Shown: positions 10,830 to 20,231, numbered from the stretch's first letter. The stretch is DNA of 64,000 bases from Closterium sp. NIES-65 (GCA_948144175.1 CANXME010000853.1:124001-188000), one strand, 5' to 3'. A program made the numbers and translations. Notes: generated from the letters alone by a model not told the origin.

Positions 10830-11657
10830 CTAAGGTGGCAGCCCTTGTGGTAAGTCATCCGGAAAGATACCCGGGAATCGTTTCAGTAGTGCCTGAAGTT
10901 CGGGTGGTACAGCTGCCAATAGTTTCTGAAAATCGCTCGGCAGCTCCTCTTCTTGCACTAATGCTATATCCACTGCGTACACGTCAGCTCCAGCAGCGAC
11001 AGCCCGTTTCATCGTGATGGCGTTGACCTGGACCGTCGAAGACTCGGGTGGCTGCCAGCGAGGTAGGACGACCCAGTTACCACTATTTCGCACTGTGCAG
11101 CTACCCGTCGTCCAGTCAATTCGCGGGTTATACCGTCGCAGCCAATCACGTCCCAGTAAAATGTCGTGCCCATCCAGTGTCGTTGGGAGCATTTCCTGTG
11201 TAAACCCGAAGTTTCCTCCGAAGCGGACTTTTACTCGCTCCACCTTTTCCCGTATGGCTAGTGGCGTTCCGTCGTCTAAGCGTGCATCTATCTCAGGTAA
11301 GCATCGGTTAAGTGTTAACTGTAATTTCCGTGCGGTTGCGATATTAACTAAGCTGTGACTTGCTCCCCCGTCAATAAAAATCTTCACTACTGCTCCATGT
11401 ATTTTCCCGTAGATCAGTACCGGGCAATCCGTCGCTGTACCCTCCTTATTCATCCGAGCCCGATCGATGGCGTGAATCGGTACTGTGACTCGGTGAGGGT
11501 CGGTGTGGTTGGGCGAGCAGGCAGTCTCGTCAGTAGTTGGCCCAACTTCTACTGACTGCTGGCGTTTCCCTGCCTCTGAGACTCCCTCTTCTGCTCTGCT
11601 CCTCGGCGCCTCAGCTCCTCTGGGCATTCGCTCTTGCAATGGCCCGGCCTGTTGCAA
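10830..11657 (-). CDS. M protease region
   Basis: This minus-strand frame encodes a retropepsin-like aspartic protease with the active-site block FIDGGASHSLV, where the usual D-S/T-G appears as DGG. The second conserved block is DILLGRDWLRRY. It lies between gag and the RT frame, as expected for a Gypsy polyprotein. The overlap with gag in another frame may reflect programmed frameshifting, which many Gypsy elements use, or age. Confidence 0.85.
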   Translation of the reverse strand: MQQAGPLQERMPRGAEAPRSRAEEGVSEAGKRQQSVEVGPTTDETACSPNHTDPHRVTVPIHAIDRARMNKEGTATDCPVLIYGKIHGAVVKIFIDGGASHSLVNIATARKLQLTLNRCLPEIDARLDDGTPLAIREKVERVKVRFGGNFGFTQEMLPTTLDGHDILLGRDWLRRYNPRIDWTTGSCTVRNSGNWVVLPRWQPPESSTVQVNAITMKRAVAAGADVYAVDIALVQEEELPSDFQKLLAAVPPELQALLKRFPGIFPDDLPQGLPP

Positions 11658-12727
11658 GCAAAGCAGCGCCCTTTAAACGGTGCGGCAGCTGCATTTGTTG
11701 CAACGGCGTGTACAGTGGCGTGCTCGGTCGGTCCCCGAGGGCGATGTCCGTAATAGGACCCCGGTCTCGGTCGGCGTAGAATGTCGATCTTCTCGGCGAG
11801 CGCGAGAATCTCGTTAAAATTAGAGAGTCCGCGCAGCATTATTTCGTGCGAGATATCCGGCTTCAGCCCTCCGACATAACGGTCCACCCGCTCCGCTTCG
11901 TGCATGTAGCCGACCTGCTCGCAAAGTGCCAGAAAACCGCTTGTATAATCTTGAACTGACCCGAGCTGGCGCCAAGTGCGTAATCTCAGACGCGCCGAAA
12001 TCGAAGCCGCGATCGGCTCAAAACGCGCCCGAAGCCCTGCGCACCACGCATCCCACGTGCTGTATTGGGCGGTCTCACAGAACGAACTCCAGGTGACAGC
12101 TGGACCCGTGGGCCCTTCCTCGTGCGACGGTGGCTCGTAGGCGCGTGGCGACGTCACGATGACTCGCCACCAGTCCATGGCGGGGCCCCTTAGCAGTGAA
12201 ACTGCATACCGGATCTTCGCGGCGTCCGACTCGACGTAATTTCCGTCGAAGAAGACGTTCATCGTGAAGACCCACGATTGAACCGTCGGACCGCCGCGTT
12301 GGCTAGGGTCGAAGCAGGGCGGGCGTTGCGGCTTGAGCGGCATTGGTGCCATGATGGCTTGTTCGCCACTTGTCGCCGCAAATTCCACGTGCCGACGGGC
12401 TTCTCGGGGCTCCCGCGGGCTTGGTGCGATCCTGTTTCCTCCCATGCCAGGCATCGGCTGGGCGGCGCCATTACTGGTTGTGCCTGAGCGTTGTCCCATG
12501 CTGTCGTGTTGTGTTGGTGTGCCGGACGAGATGACGATCGGTTCATCCGAATGTGCCGATACATTTGTTGGTGTGTGTGATGTCGTCGGAACGTTCACCG
12601 TGGACTGTTGACGGGCGGAGTCACGTTCCGCCGTGAGCGTCGCGATTTCGAGCGCTGAATCTTCCAGTTGACGCACGAGACGATCAAGTTGCTCCTGCGT
12701 TAATGTGGCGAGCGTGAATTCGGCCAT
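11549..12727 (-). CDS. M gag
   Basis: The frame runs from a likely start at MAEFTLATLTQEQ (12,727); an upstream in-frame Met at 12,793 lies close to the primer site and is less likely. A leucine-rich coiled segment comes first, then the retrotransposon Gag core (W-rich block around DWWRVI and the LRTWRQLGSVQDYTSGF block), then a canonical CCHC zinc knuckle CFACNRPGHCKSEC near the C-terminus. Gag forms the virus-like particle and binds the element's RNA. Confidence 0.88.
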   Translation of the reverse strand: MAEFTLATLTQEQLDRLVRQLEDSALEIATLTAERDSARQQSTVNVPTTSHTPTNVSAHSDEPIVISSGTPTQHDSMGQRSGTTSNGAAQPMPGMGGNRIAPSPREPREARRHVEFAATSGEQAIMAPMPLKPQRPPCFDPSQRGGPTVQSWVFTMNVFFDGNYVESDAAKIRYAVSLLRGPAMDWWRVIVTSPRAYEPPSHEEGPTGPAVTWSSFCETAQYSTWDAWCAGLRARFEPIAASISARLRLRTWRQLGSVQDYTSGFLALCEQVGYMHEAERVDRYVGGLKPDISHEIMLRGLSNFNEILALAEKIDILRRPRPGSYYGHRPRGPTEHATVHAVATNAAAAPFKGRCFACNRPGHCKSECPEELRRRGAEQKRESQRQGNASSQ

Positions 12728-12894
12728 GGCGGGGGTGTCGGGCAAGCTCAGCGAGAGCCTCGGTCGTGGCCGTGCGTGCTTGCGAGAGAGCACTACGAGC
12801 GGCGGTGCTGTATCGCTGAGAGACGTCTACCCCCCCAAAAAAATTGAGATAGTGGGGAAGCGAAGGTGTGGATGCGGTCCGAGCTGAGATCGTA

Positions 12895-13252
12895 GGCTCT
12901 GATAACCAAGTGTTACGAGTGCAATTGAGTGAACGAACGAGAATTGCACTATCGAAGCAAGAATACAATGAGCGAGGGCGTGAGCGAAGAATATATAGCG
13001 AAACTACAGTGGTAACGGTAATGGTCTGTGGTAGTCGCGCGACGAGCCTGGGACTGAGGTTGGGAAAGTGTCGAGGCGTAGGCCCGGAGCGCGGGTTACC
13101 AGCCGAGCCGTGAGGTCGGGATGCGATGTGCGAAAAATGGCGGGATGATTGTCGATGCGATGATCGCGAGTGGTAACGGTGCTGACTGGGGTACTACAGT
13201 GATGTACGCGTTGAGCAGGGATGCGAAGTAAGGAAAAAGGATTTTCCTTACA
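12895..13252 (-). repeat. M 5' LTR and primer-binding site
   Basis: The LTR covers 12,911-13,252. Immediately inside it (12,895-12,908 on the plus strand) is the reverse complement of a sequence close to the initiator tRNA-Met primer site tggtatcagagc, with one extra base. The duplication cgttc lies directly to the right of the LTR. Confidence 0.9.
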
Positions 13253-13268
13253 CGTTCCCACTAGGGAA

Positions 13269-13403
13269 CCTGCTCGATACCATGATAAGAAACGAGGAAT
13301 GAGTGCATTGAGCAGAATGAGGAGTACAAGTACCCTAAAGTGTTGTACCCCATATGAACTGCCATACTACAGCCTACACAGACTATAGCAGATATGCCTG
13401 ACA
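13269..13403 (-). repeat. Copia B 5' LTR and primer site
   Basis: The 121-bp LTR (13,283-13,403) starts tgataagaaac and ends cctgaca on the plus strand. It is preceded by the complement of tggtatcgagcagg, the same primer-site variant that follows the D 5' LTR. Length and internal landmarks (a block near gttgtaccccatat, then gcctacaca) match the LTRs of C, D and F. Confidence 0.85.
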
Positions 13404-13922
13404 AAAATAATATAAATTAGCCATTTTATGCCATTTTACACTAAAAAATTCATAGTTTTTCCTGTTTTTTTCCAAAAAAAATTCTGAAAAATCAGCCCTG
13501 GTTCTAAACGAAGTCGGAAATCTCAGCCTTTTTTTTTACGTAAATCAGCCTTTTTTCTCTGACTTCTGAGGCCCTGGTCAAAGGTTAGCGACCTTTGACC
13601 TGACAAATACGGTACAGCGCGGCAGCAAGGACAAACAACTGACTCGTTATTGCGCAGGTGCCCGAGTCGTCTCTGTATCGAAGCGCAACAGCAACAGTAA
13701 AACGGTTATTAGGTGTATCTCTTCGTATTATTTGTACTCTTATAAAAACCTTGTATCTCCTTGTTTTAATTAATAGATCTTGCCCACACATACTAGCGCA
13801 AGGTGGTCCAATACTTTCATTAAAACGTTTCCGCAACTACAACATTCTTATCTTGCCCTGCAAAGATCCTAAATTTTATGATTTAATCCCATTTCTGATT
13901 TTTGTTTGGACCCCTTTTGGGG
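13404..13922. other. AT-rich host spacer downstream of U2
   Basis: I see no gene here. The base composition drops sharply from the GC-rich retroelement to AT-rich DNA with T runs. A perfect 10-bp stem with 5-nt loop lies at 13,576-13,600 (ggtcaaaggt and its complement). This is probably host sequence lying 3' of the U2 gene. Confidence 0.6.
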
Positions 13923-14118
13923 GAGGGGTGCGCCTTCCTCTGAGTTAGTGCAATACAGAGACAACGCTCGCAGGGCCGACCAGCTAGCTGGCCATTGGCA
14001 CCTGCCCCCAAAAAGAAATTAATTTAATATCATGTGGACCAATGGTCCACGTATCAGATATTAAACTGATAAGAACAGATACTACACTTGATCTTAGCCA
14101 AAAGGCCGAGAAAGGTAT
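13923..14118 (-). ncRNA. U2: U2 spliceosomal snRNA
   Basis: The minus strand from 14,118 reads atacctttctcggcctttt, the classic U2 5' end. It continues through the branch-point-pairing segment gtgtagtatc, stem IIa (cttatcagtttaatatc) and an Sm-type site (atttctttttgg near 14,000). It ends near cacccctc, giving about 196 nt, the length of plant U2. U2 pairs with the intron branch point in the spliceosome. The 5' end and core are unmistakable; the exact 3' end is inferred from the expected length and terminal sequence. Confidence 0.95.
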
Positions 14119-14140
14119 GGTTACAACGAACAAGAATTCA

Positions 14141-14190
14141 GCCTTTATTTTCCGCTTTGGCAGTTCCCAGCCCTGTTCCGTGGGTCTCAC
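14141..14190 (-). promoter_or_regulatory. Putative U2 promoter elements
   Basis: On the minus strand an A/T-rich block ggaaaataaagg lies about 26-35 bp upstream of the U2 start, where plant snRNA genes carry a TATA element. A weak match to the centre of the plant upstream sequence element (cccac within gagacccacgg) lies about 62-72 bp upstream. Spacing fits plant Pol II snRNA genes, but the upstream element match is partial. Confidence 0.4.
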
Positions 14191-14815
14191 CGACCATCGG
14201 TTCCTTCATCCTGGTGCCACGTGTATAGCATGGCTGTCTGCCTGGCTTGGTTTCAACTGAAACTGGACAGGTGAGCCACTATATTGAGTGATATCACTCA
14301 CAACACACGCGTAATGCTAAGCAGTTTGATTTAGCGAAGTCCTCTCCACTGCGCGCGCTGCAGTACGAACAGTTTTCAGCCCAGCATGCCCCACCGCGAC
14401 GCGATTCCCATGCGTCACCTCACCTCCATGGTATCGCGTCATGGCTTTTCGAGAGTAACTGTACCCGTTTGCGCCGCGGCGGCGAGCTTCGTGTTCCTGC
14501 CAGCACCCCTTCGTAATCCTTCCCATCGTTCGCCGCCGCCGGGGAGCCCTCATGAGCAGCGCCGCTCGTCGTAGTACCGCCTCCGCCGCACCACTCGAGT
14601 CCACCTCCGCGTGCCCAGCGCCTCTCAAGCTTCCGCGCGCCGTTCAGCGCAACGCCATCCGCCCCGACGCGGCCAGCGACGCGCGACGCGACGACTCTCT
14701 ACGCTGACGACGCGCAACGCTCGAGTCGGATGGGAAGTCTGACCGCCGGGGAGGAGTGAGCTGGGAGCGAGCAGCCTTGGAAGGCAGGCTTCGCGAGACG
14801 TGGCGAAGGCTGGCT
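14191..14815. other. Spacer, no gene recognised
   Basis: Mixed-composition sequence between the U2 promoter region and the minisatellite. Open frames here are short and GC-biased with no recognisable domain. I see nothing I can name. Confidence 0.4.
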
Positions 14816-15345
14816 CTCTCATCTTCTCCCCACCCTCTCATTCCCTCCCCACCCTCTCATTCCCTCCCCACCCTCTCATTCCCTCTCCACCCTCTCATTC
14901 CCTCCCCACCCTCTCATTCCCTCCCCACCCTCTCATTCCCTCCCCACCCTCTCATTCCCTCCCCACCCTCTCATTCCCTCCCCACCCTCTCATTCCCTCT
15001 CCACCCTCTCATTCCCTCCCCACCCTCTCTCTCCCTCCCCACCCTCTCATTCCCTCCCCACCCTCTCATTCCCTCTCCACCCTCTCATTCCCTCCCCACC
15101 CTCTCATTCCCTCCCCACCCTCTCATTCCCTCCCCACCCTCTCATTCCCTCCCCACCCTCTCATTCCCTCCCCACCCTCTCATTCCCTCCCCACCCTCTC
15201 ATTCCCTCCCCACCCTCTCATTCCCTCCCCACCCTCTCATTCCCTCCCCACCCTCTCATTCCCTCCCCACCCTCTCATTCCCTCCCCACCCTCTCATTCC
15301 CTCCCCACCCTCTCATCCCCTCCCCACCCTCTCATCCCCTCCCCA
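14816..15345. repeat. 19-bp pyrimidine minisatellite
   Basis: About 27 near-perfect head-to-tail copies of a unit close to tctcattccctccccaccc. Rare variants are ccctctccacc and one ctctctccctc. Apparent open frames across it only reflect the repeat length. One strand is almost purely pyrimidine. Confidence 0.95.
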
Positions 15346-16204
15346 ACCTCTCCTCCTCTCCTGACCCTCTCCTCCTCTCCTCACCCTCTCCTCCCCTCCC
15401 TAACGCGGCACTACGACCTACCGTGCAAAGACAGCTTCTCCGTGCTACGATGCGTGCAATCCGTCTCGCACTCGTGCGACTTCATTCCGACTCCTGTCAC
15501 CCCCATTGCTAATACTTCACCCTTACAACTTATCACTCATACAACCTCCGCTCGCCCCCCGCTCCCACCCCCCGGCGTTTCCCACACCCGATTTCAAGCT
15601 CCTGCTGCCAATTGTCGGCTGTTTTGAAGTCCACGTTTTTTGCTGGTGGGAGATCACATCACAGACTGCCACCATTTGTCGGCTGCTTTTAAGTCCACAG
15701 ACATCTACTTCCCTCTCCTCTCCAGCCCCCCGACCTCCCCCTCCTCCTCCCCCTCCTCCCCCTCCCTCCCCACCCCGCGCTCTTTCCCCCTCCCGTCACC
15801 GTCAGGATCCTGTCGCCACATGTCGGCTCTGGATAGGTCCGCGACCTTCTGCTGGTGGGCAGTGACGGGGACGATCCACCCACCCATGCACGTGGTGCTG
15901 GAAGGGCCCGTTCGTTGCGTTCCCGGAGACTTTTTGAGTCGACTCAAAAGTCACCTGCTGGTGGGCACTGGGCAGTAAAGGGGATGATCCACCCACCCAC
16001 GTGGTGATGAAAGGGCATGTTCGTTGCGTTCCCGGACCTCATGAGCAACTCTGCTGGGGTGGCGTGGCGGCGATGCTTCGGTTTATGCATACGGCAATGG
16101 GTGCAAGTATCTAAGGAGCAGCACCAGCAACGCTTTTCTACTAAACGCATGTACGTGTGGGGCTGATACGGTAACGGGTGCAAGGACCGCATGAGCAGCT
16201 CCAG
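15346..16204. repeat. Spacer with diverged ~80-bp and ~90-bp duplications
   Basis: I recognise no gene. Two related segments, about 15,855-15,930 and 15,955-16,035, share a core that includes gatccacccaccca and ttcgttgcgttcccgga. A second pair, about 16,080-16,130 and 16,165-16,210, shares gggtgcaag and ccagcaacgc. These look like local tandem duplications, as also seen in the VPS36 introns. Confidence 0.5.
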
Positions 16205-16380
16205 CAACGCGTTCCTTCCCTCTCCTCCCCTCCCCGCCCCTTCCCTCCCTCCTGTCCCCTCCCCTCCCCTCCCCTCCACTCCCCTCCCCTCTCCTCCCCT
16301 CCCCTCCCCTCCCTCCATTCCCCTCCCCTCCCCTCCCCTCACCTCCCCTCCCCTCCCCTCCCCTCCCGTCCCATCCCTTC
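16205..16380. repeat. Pyrimidine tract (cccct repeats)
   Basis: Low-complexity C/T sequence dominated by cccctcccct units. Open frames on either strand are Pro/Ser or Gly/Glu low-complexity and are not genes. Confidence 0.85.
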
Positions 16381-16459
16381 TCTGGCCTACTGGGCATCGT
16401 GTTGTGCCCTCACCTCGCCTGCTTCGCCTTGTCCCACTATCTGCCCCTCTCTGCACCAC

Positions 16460-17045
16460 CCCTTACAGGAAGGAGCACAGCAAAACTGATTCTTACCGTG
16501 TGCAGTGCTCTCTCCTTGGCCTCACCTTTCCGTTTCATCTCTCCCTTTGCATCACCCCTCACATGGAAGCAGAGAAGCAAGGCCGACTCTCGCTCTGCCA
16601 ACTGCTATGCACCACTCGAGTCCGCCTGCCGCTAACCTGTCTCTTGGAGCCTCATAGCCTGCCCCTTTCTCTCCTGTCACCTATCACCTGGCACCTGCTC
16701 TCGCCCCCCCCCCCCCCCCCCTTGCATGGAAGCAGAGCAGCAAGGCCGACTCACTTTGTGCCACTCTCAATGCCTGTGTGCTCCCTTGTTGCCTCTTCTT
16801 ACCAGCTTGATTTCCCCTTTCTCTTCCTTCTGTCACCTCTTACCTTTAACACTCCCGCACCACCCCTTATAGGGAAGGAGTACAGCGAGGCTGAGTCACC
16901 CGCGATACCCTGTCTTTCCTGCCCCGCTTACCCCGCTTGCTCCGCTTGTTTCTCCCCCTCGCAGGGAAGGAGTACAGCAGGGGCCGATTCACGCTGTGCC
17001 ACTCTCAATGCCCGTGTGCTCTCCAACGGCACTCCTGCATCTACA
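16460..17045. repeat. Five imperfect repeats resembling intron-exon borders
   Basis: Copies near 16,468, 16,563, 16,728, 16,872 and 16,966 share a core close to gggaaggagtacagcaaggc. Several continue into tgtgccactctcaatgcc. Each core is preceded by a pyrimidine stretch ending in a splice-acceptor-like ag or at. The pattern resembles an exon and its upstream intron end copied several times, but I cannot identify a protein. Confidence 0.5.
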
Positions 17046-17067
17046 TCCCGTGAGTGACCCTGAATCT

Positions 17068-17415
17068 GTGAGCCTTGTCCTGTATGCCTTGTCCTGTATG
17101 CCTTGTCCTGTATGCCTTGTCCTGTATGCCTTGTCCTGTATGCCTTGTCCTGTATGCCTTATCCTGTATGCCTTATCATGTATGCCTTATCATTCATGCC
17201 TTATCCTGTATGCCTTATCCCGTATGCTCTAGCCTGTATGCCCTAGCCTGTATGGCCTAGCCTGTATGCCCTAGCCTGTATGCCCTAGCCTGTATGCCCT
17301 AGCATGTATGCCTTATCCTGTATGCCCTAGCCTGTATGCCCTATCATGTATGCCTTATCCTGTATGCCCTATCCTGTATGCCCTCTCCCGTATGCCCTAG
17401 CCTGTATGCCCTAGC
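17068..17415. repeat. 14-bp minisatellite
   Basis: Tandem array of a 14-bp unit close to ttgtcctgtatgcc, about 24 copies. Variants (tagcctgtatgccc, tatcctgtatgcct) are clustered, which suggests several rounds of expansion. Confidence 0.9.
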
Positions 17416-17439
17416 CTGTAAGACGTTCAAAGACTCGTC

Positions 17440-17840
17440 AACTTCCTTGCTTTCCCCCCCTCCCCATTTCCCCCTCCCCTTGACCTCCCCCTTCCCCCTC
17501 CCCTTTCCCCTTTCCTCGTTCGCCCTTCCTTCTTCCCGTCCCTCCTCCATTCCCCCTCCCTTTCCCTTTCCCACTCCCTTCCCCCCTCCCTTCCCCACTC
17601 CCTTCCCCCCTCCCCGCCCTCCTCCTTTCCCTCTTCCCTTCCCCCCTCCCTTCCCCCTCCCTTCCCCCCTCCCTTCCCCCTTCCCTTCCTCCCTCCCTTT
17701 CCCCATCCCTCCTCCCCTTCCGCTTCCCTTCCCTCCTCCCTTCTCTCCTCCCTTCCCTTTTTCCTTCCCTCCTCCCATCCCTCCTCCCTTCCCTCCTCCC
17801 TGCCCTCCTTCCTTCATCCTCCCTTCCCTCCTGCACATTT
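17440..17840. repeat. Long pyrimidine tract
   Basis: About 400 bp of almost pure C/T on the plus strand, made of ccctccctt-like units without fixed period. It is a candidate triplex-forming tract. Frames through it are low-complexity only. Confidence 0.85.
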
Positions 17841-18746
17841 GGCCTTCTCAAACCTTCCTCCTCCATCCTTCACTCTACGGTCTCCCTTCCTAGCCCAGCT
17901 ACATCCACACATCATCCACCGCCCTCCCTCACTGCACCACAAGCCGCTTCCCGTCTCAGCGACATTGTGACGTCATCTGCTTCTCATCGTGCTCCCACCC
18001 TTCTCATACCCCTCCAACGCCAATCCCCCACACCCCACAAAAACCCTCACAGGTATGCCATGGCATCACGAGCGCCCTTCTTCCCTCTCCTACTGTAAGG
18101 CCATCTCCCTCGGCCAGCTATAAGGCGATGTCATATGACCCATCCAAACCCATCCAAACCGTCCCAAACCCACCCCAACCCACGCACCCCATCCCTCACA
18201 GGTACGGAATGTCATTTTGAGGTCTTCCCTCGCCATCCCTCCCATCCCAATTCGGTCCCTCCCATCCAATCATGGCATGTTGGCGCCCCTTCTCTCCGCT
18301 CCTCTAGTTCGCCGTCTCCCTCGGCTTTTGAGACGTCTCAACCGCCAGCTGTAAGGCGGCGTCATCCACTTTGTGACAAGCTTCCTGGAAGGTTCCAAGC
18401 ACGGCCCTCCAGACCCCATCTACTTGTGGAAATCTTCGGGCAATTAAGGAACCTACCTACCTTTAGGGCGGAGAAGCTACCTGTGGGGCGGAGAAGCTAC
18501 CTGTGGGGCATAAATCAGGAGAGCCGACCTTGTGCACTGGCCTATCTCTAGAGGCGCTTCATTCGTCAGCATGGATGCCAAATGAACCGCTCTGCACCAT
18601 CTAAATGTCATCTGAACCACCCTGCACTTTGCCATCCTCCTCTCTAGGTCCACTTCTACAGATGGTGCAGCAGGTCCTATAGCCGGCATAAAACACTCTA
18701 TTCTGATAGTATTTGCTGCATTATCACAAGCTACAAAACACAGTTG
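17841..18746. other. Spacer downstream of the glycosyltransferase gene
   Basis: I recognise no gene. Two diverged segments (about 18,040-18,130 and 18,195-18,370) share an acceptor-like start (cctcacaggta), then ctccctcggc and a gctgtaaggcg-like or gctataaggcg-like block, so they look like an old local duplication. The right end forms the 3' flank of the minus-strand gene at 18,747. Confidence 0.4.
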
Positions 18747-20231
18747 CTATTCCATCCCTTCAAACGCAATGGCATCCAAAGTCCCATTTTCCACTATCTC
18801 ATTCACCACCCCCCTCTTCAGCTTATCCCCAGATTGGTGGAAAATACATGGATACGCTTTAGTAACCCTAGAATACACCTTGATTTCACGCCCCGAGCCC
18901 TGCACTTCAAACTGCTCGAATCGCCGCCCTCCCAGCAGTTCCATCAGAGCGTTGTAGTGGTCCAGCTTGATAAACGGCGGCGGCGCTGCCTGCCTGGCCG
19001 CCTCTAGCTTCTCCGGGGTGACATCCTCTGGGATCAGGTCTTGTAATGGACCGGGTAGAGCGCATAAGTACTTCAGAGTGCCGGGGGTAGGCGTGCGGGA
19101 CGAGGTGGCTGCTTCAGCGGTAGCAGTTAGTGCTGTCTGTTGCGAAAAATATGACTGCATCGAAGTGAAATTTGTTTCAGGGTAAGGCGTCCGTGGGAGG
19201 GAGTTGAAGAGGTACGGTTGGGCCAAGTAACCAGTAACGAATTGTCGCTGATCCTCCATACAGTCACTCGTGTACGTCACGTCTATCATCTCTGATAAAG
19301 CCCAAGCATACCCGATACAAGACCCTGCGTTAAGGTGCCGATTCGGAAATGGGTACTTCAGCTTTTGCCCGTAAAACGGGATGACATCGACTGTCGGATA
19401 CGCGAAAATTTCGGCTCCGAAAACAACAGGAGCGTTGACTGAGAGGAACGCTTTAACGAGTTGATCTGGTCCGCACAGCTCGCGATTCGGCAGGAACAAG
19501 ACGTCGTCAGCATCTGTTACAATCACAATCCGGTCACGCGGGAGAGTCCTTAAGTACTCCCTATAGTACCTCACACGGCCGCCGAGTCCCTTCCAAGTTT
19601 CGTTCAGACCGAGTATTGCAAACGGAACTCCCACCAAGTCGCAGAACTTAGCTAAGCGTTGAACGCCTTTTCCACACCTGGTGGAGAAAGTGATCCATTC
19701 GATCTGGCAGCCGGAGTGGTTGAAGGACGAAGTGGGCTTTATATCACGAGGGTCAACGCTGGAGTTATATAGGACTTGACAACCGTCTCTCTCCGGATTC
19801 TCCGTTTCTGAATATCCTATAGTGGAACTAAGGTTTCTTGTTCCAGAGCTAGTACCCACTTCGATGCTGTTGCCGCTGGTGTTGCTGCTGTCACCTCCAG
19901 TCGCCAAGATGTGACGGTAATGAATCTCGCTTCCTTTATCGAAGCCTGCTTTACCGCGTATGGCGGCTGCGTTTACCAAATCGGAACACGCAATACCGCG
20001 GAAGAACGACATGCTGTGCATTCCGTTATACGCAAGGCCGACTCCCACGCACGAATCTAAGGAATCTCGGAAGGCTGTGACACCAGGACTCGCGCCGGAC
20101 GAGAAATTGTACACCCACACTAGCAGCATCGCGAACGACATGGTCGCCAGAAAAGTCACCACGAACGCCCTTCTCGCGACGAGCCATAGCGACGACACCC
20201 AGTGGGTATAACGAACGGGTACGTCCATCAC
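18747..20231 (-). CDS. PLOD-like glycosyltransferase, type II membrane protein
   Basis: An uninterrupted frame of 494 codons in a single exon. A basic N-terminus precedes one membrane segment (about residues 22-43), as in Golgi type II glycosyltransferases. The lumenal part has several N-glycosylation sequons. The catalytic half resembles the glycosyltransferase domain of procollagen lysyl hydroxylases: a metal-binding TDADDVLF block at 239-246, VVFGAEIFAYPT (about 269-280), the acceptor-side block NAGSCIGYA (301-309), EDQRQF (326-331) and a late HQSGD (465-469). No dioxygenase domain follows, so only sugar transfer is predicted; the acceptor is unknown. The ATG at 20,231 is followed directly by another ATG. 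VPS36 lies upstream in the opposite orientation. Confidence 0.8.
   Translation of the reverse strand: MMDVPVRYTHWVSSLWLVARRAFVVTFLATMSFAMLLVWVYNFSSGASPGVTAFRDSLDSCVGVGLAYNGMHSMSFFRGIACSDLVNAAAIRGKAGFDKGSEIHYRHILATGGDSSNTSGNSIEVGTSSGTRNLSSTIGYSETENPERDGCQVLYNSSVDPRDIKPTSSFNHSGCQIEWITFSTRCGKGVQRLAKFCDLVGVPFAILGLNETWKGLGGRVRYYREYLRTLPRDRIVIVTDADDVLFLPNRELCGPDQLVKAFLSVNAPVVFGAEIFAYPTVDVIPFYGQKLKYPFPNRHLNAGSCIGYAWALSEMIDVTYTSDCMEDQRQFVTGYLAQPYLFNSLPRTPYPETNFTSMQSYFSQQTALTATAEAATSSRTPTPGTLKYLCALPGPLQDLIPEDVTPEKLEAARQAAPPPFIKLDHYNALMELLGGRRFEQFEVQGSGREIKVYSRVTKAYPCIFHQSGDKLKRGVVNEIVENGTLDAIAFEGME

Larger units (their letters stand above)
7700..13252 (-). mobile_element. Ty3/Gypsy chromovirus M, near-complete and young
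   Basis: M is bounded by 342-bp LTRs (7,700-8,041 and 12,911-13,252) starting TG and ending CA, flanked by the 5-bp duplication cgttc (7,695-7,699 and 13,253-13,257). The LTRs differ at about 3 of 342 positions, so the insertion is recent. A tRNA-Met-type primer site lies beside the right LTR and a G-rich polypurine tract beside the left one. Gag, protease and a long pol frame are all recognisable. It looks almost whole, with at most a few breaks, and sits in the leader of Copia B. Confidence 0.95.
2129..13403 (-). mobile_element. Copia element B, minus strand, interrupted by M
   Basis: In element order, B has a 121-bp 5' LTR (13,283-13,403), a primer site next to it, a GC-rich leader split by chromovirus M, gag (about 6,631-5,500), protease and integrase (about 5,290-3,340), and part of the linker and reverse transcriptase down to 2,129, where it meets A in opposite orientation. 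The protease-integrase stretch is open over about 650 codons. There are several breaks and no 3' LTR in the window. It is the same family as A, C, D and F. Confidence 0.85.

Noticed and set aside
14756-15627. Two overlapping open frames of 200-275 codons with SHSLPTLSFPPHPLIP-type repeats
   Set aside because: They exist only because the 19-bp minisatellite lacks stops; there is no domain, and both frames are repeat translations.
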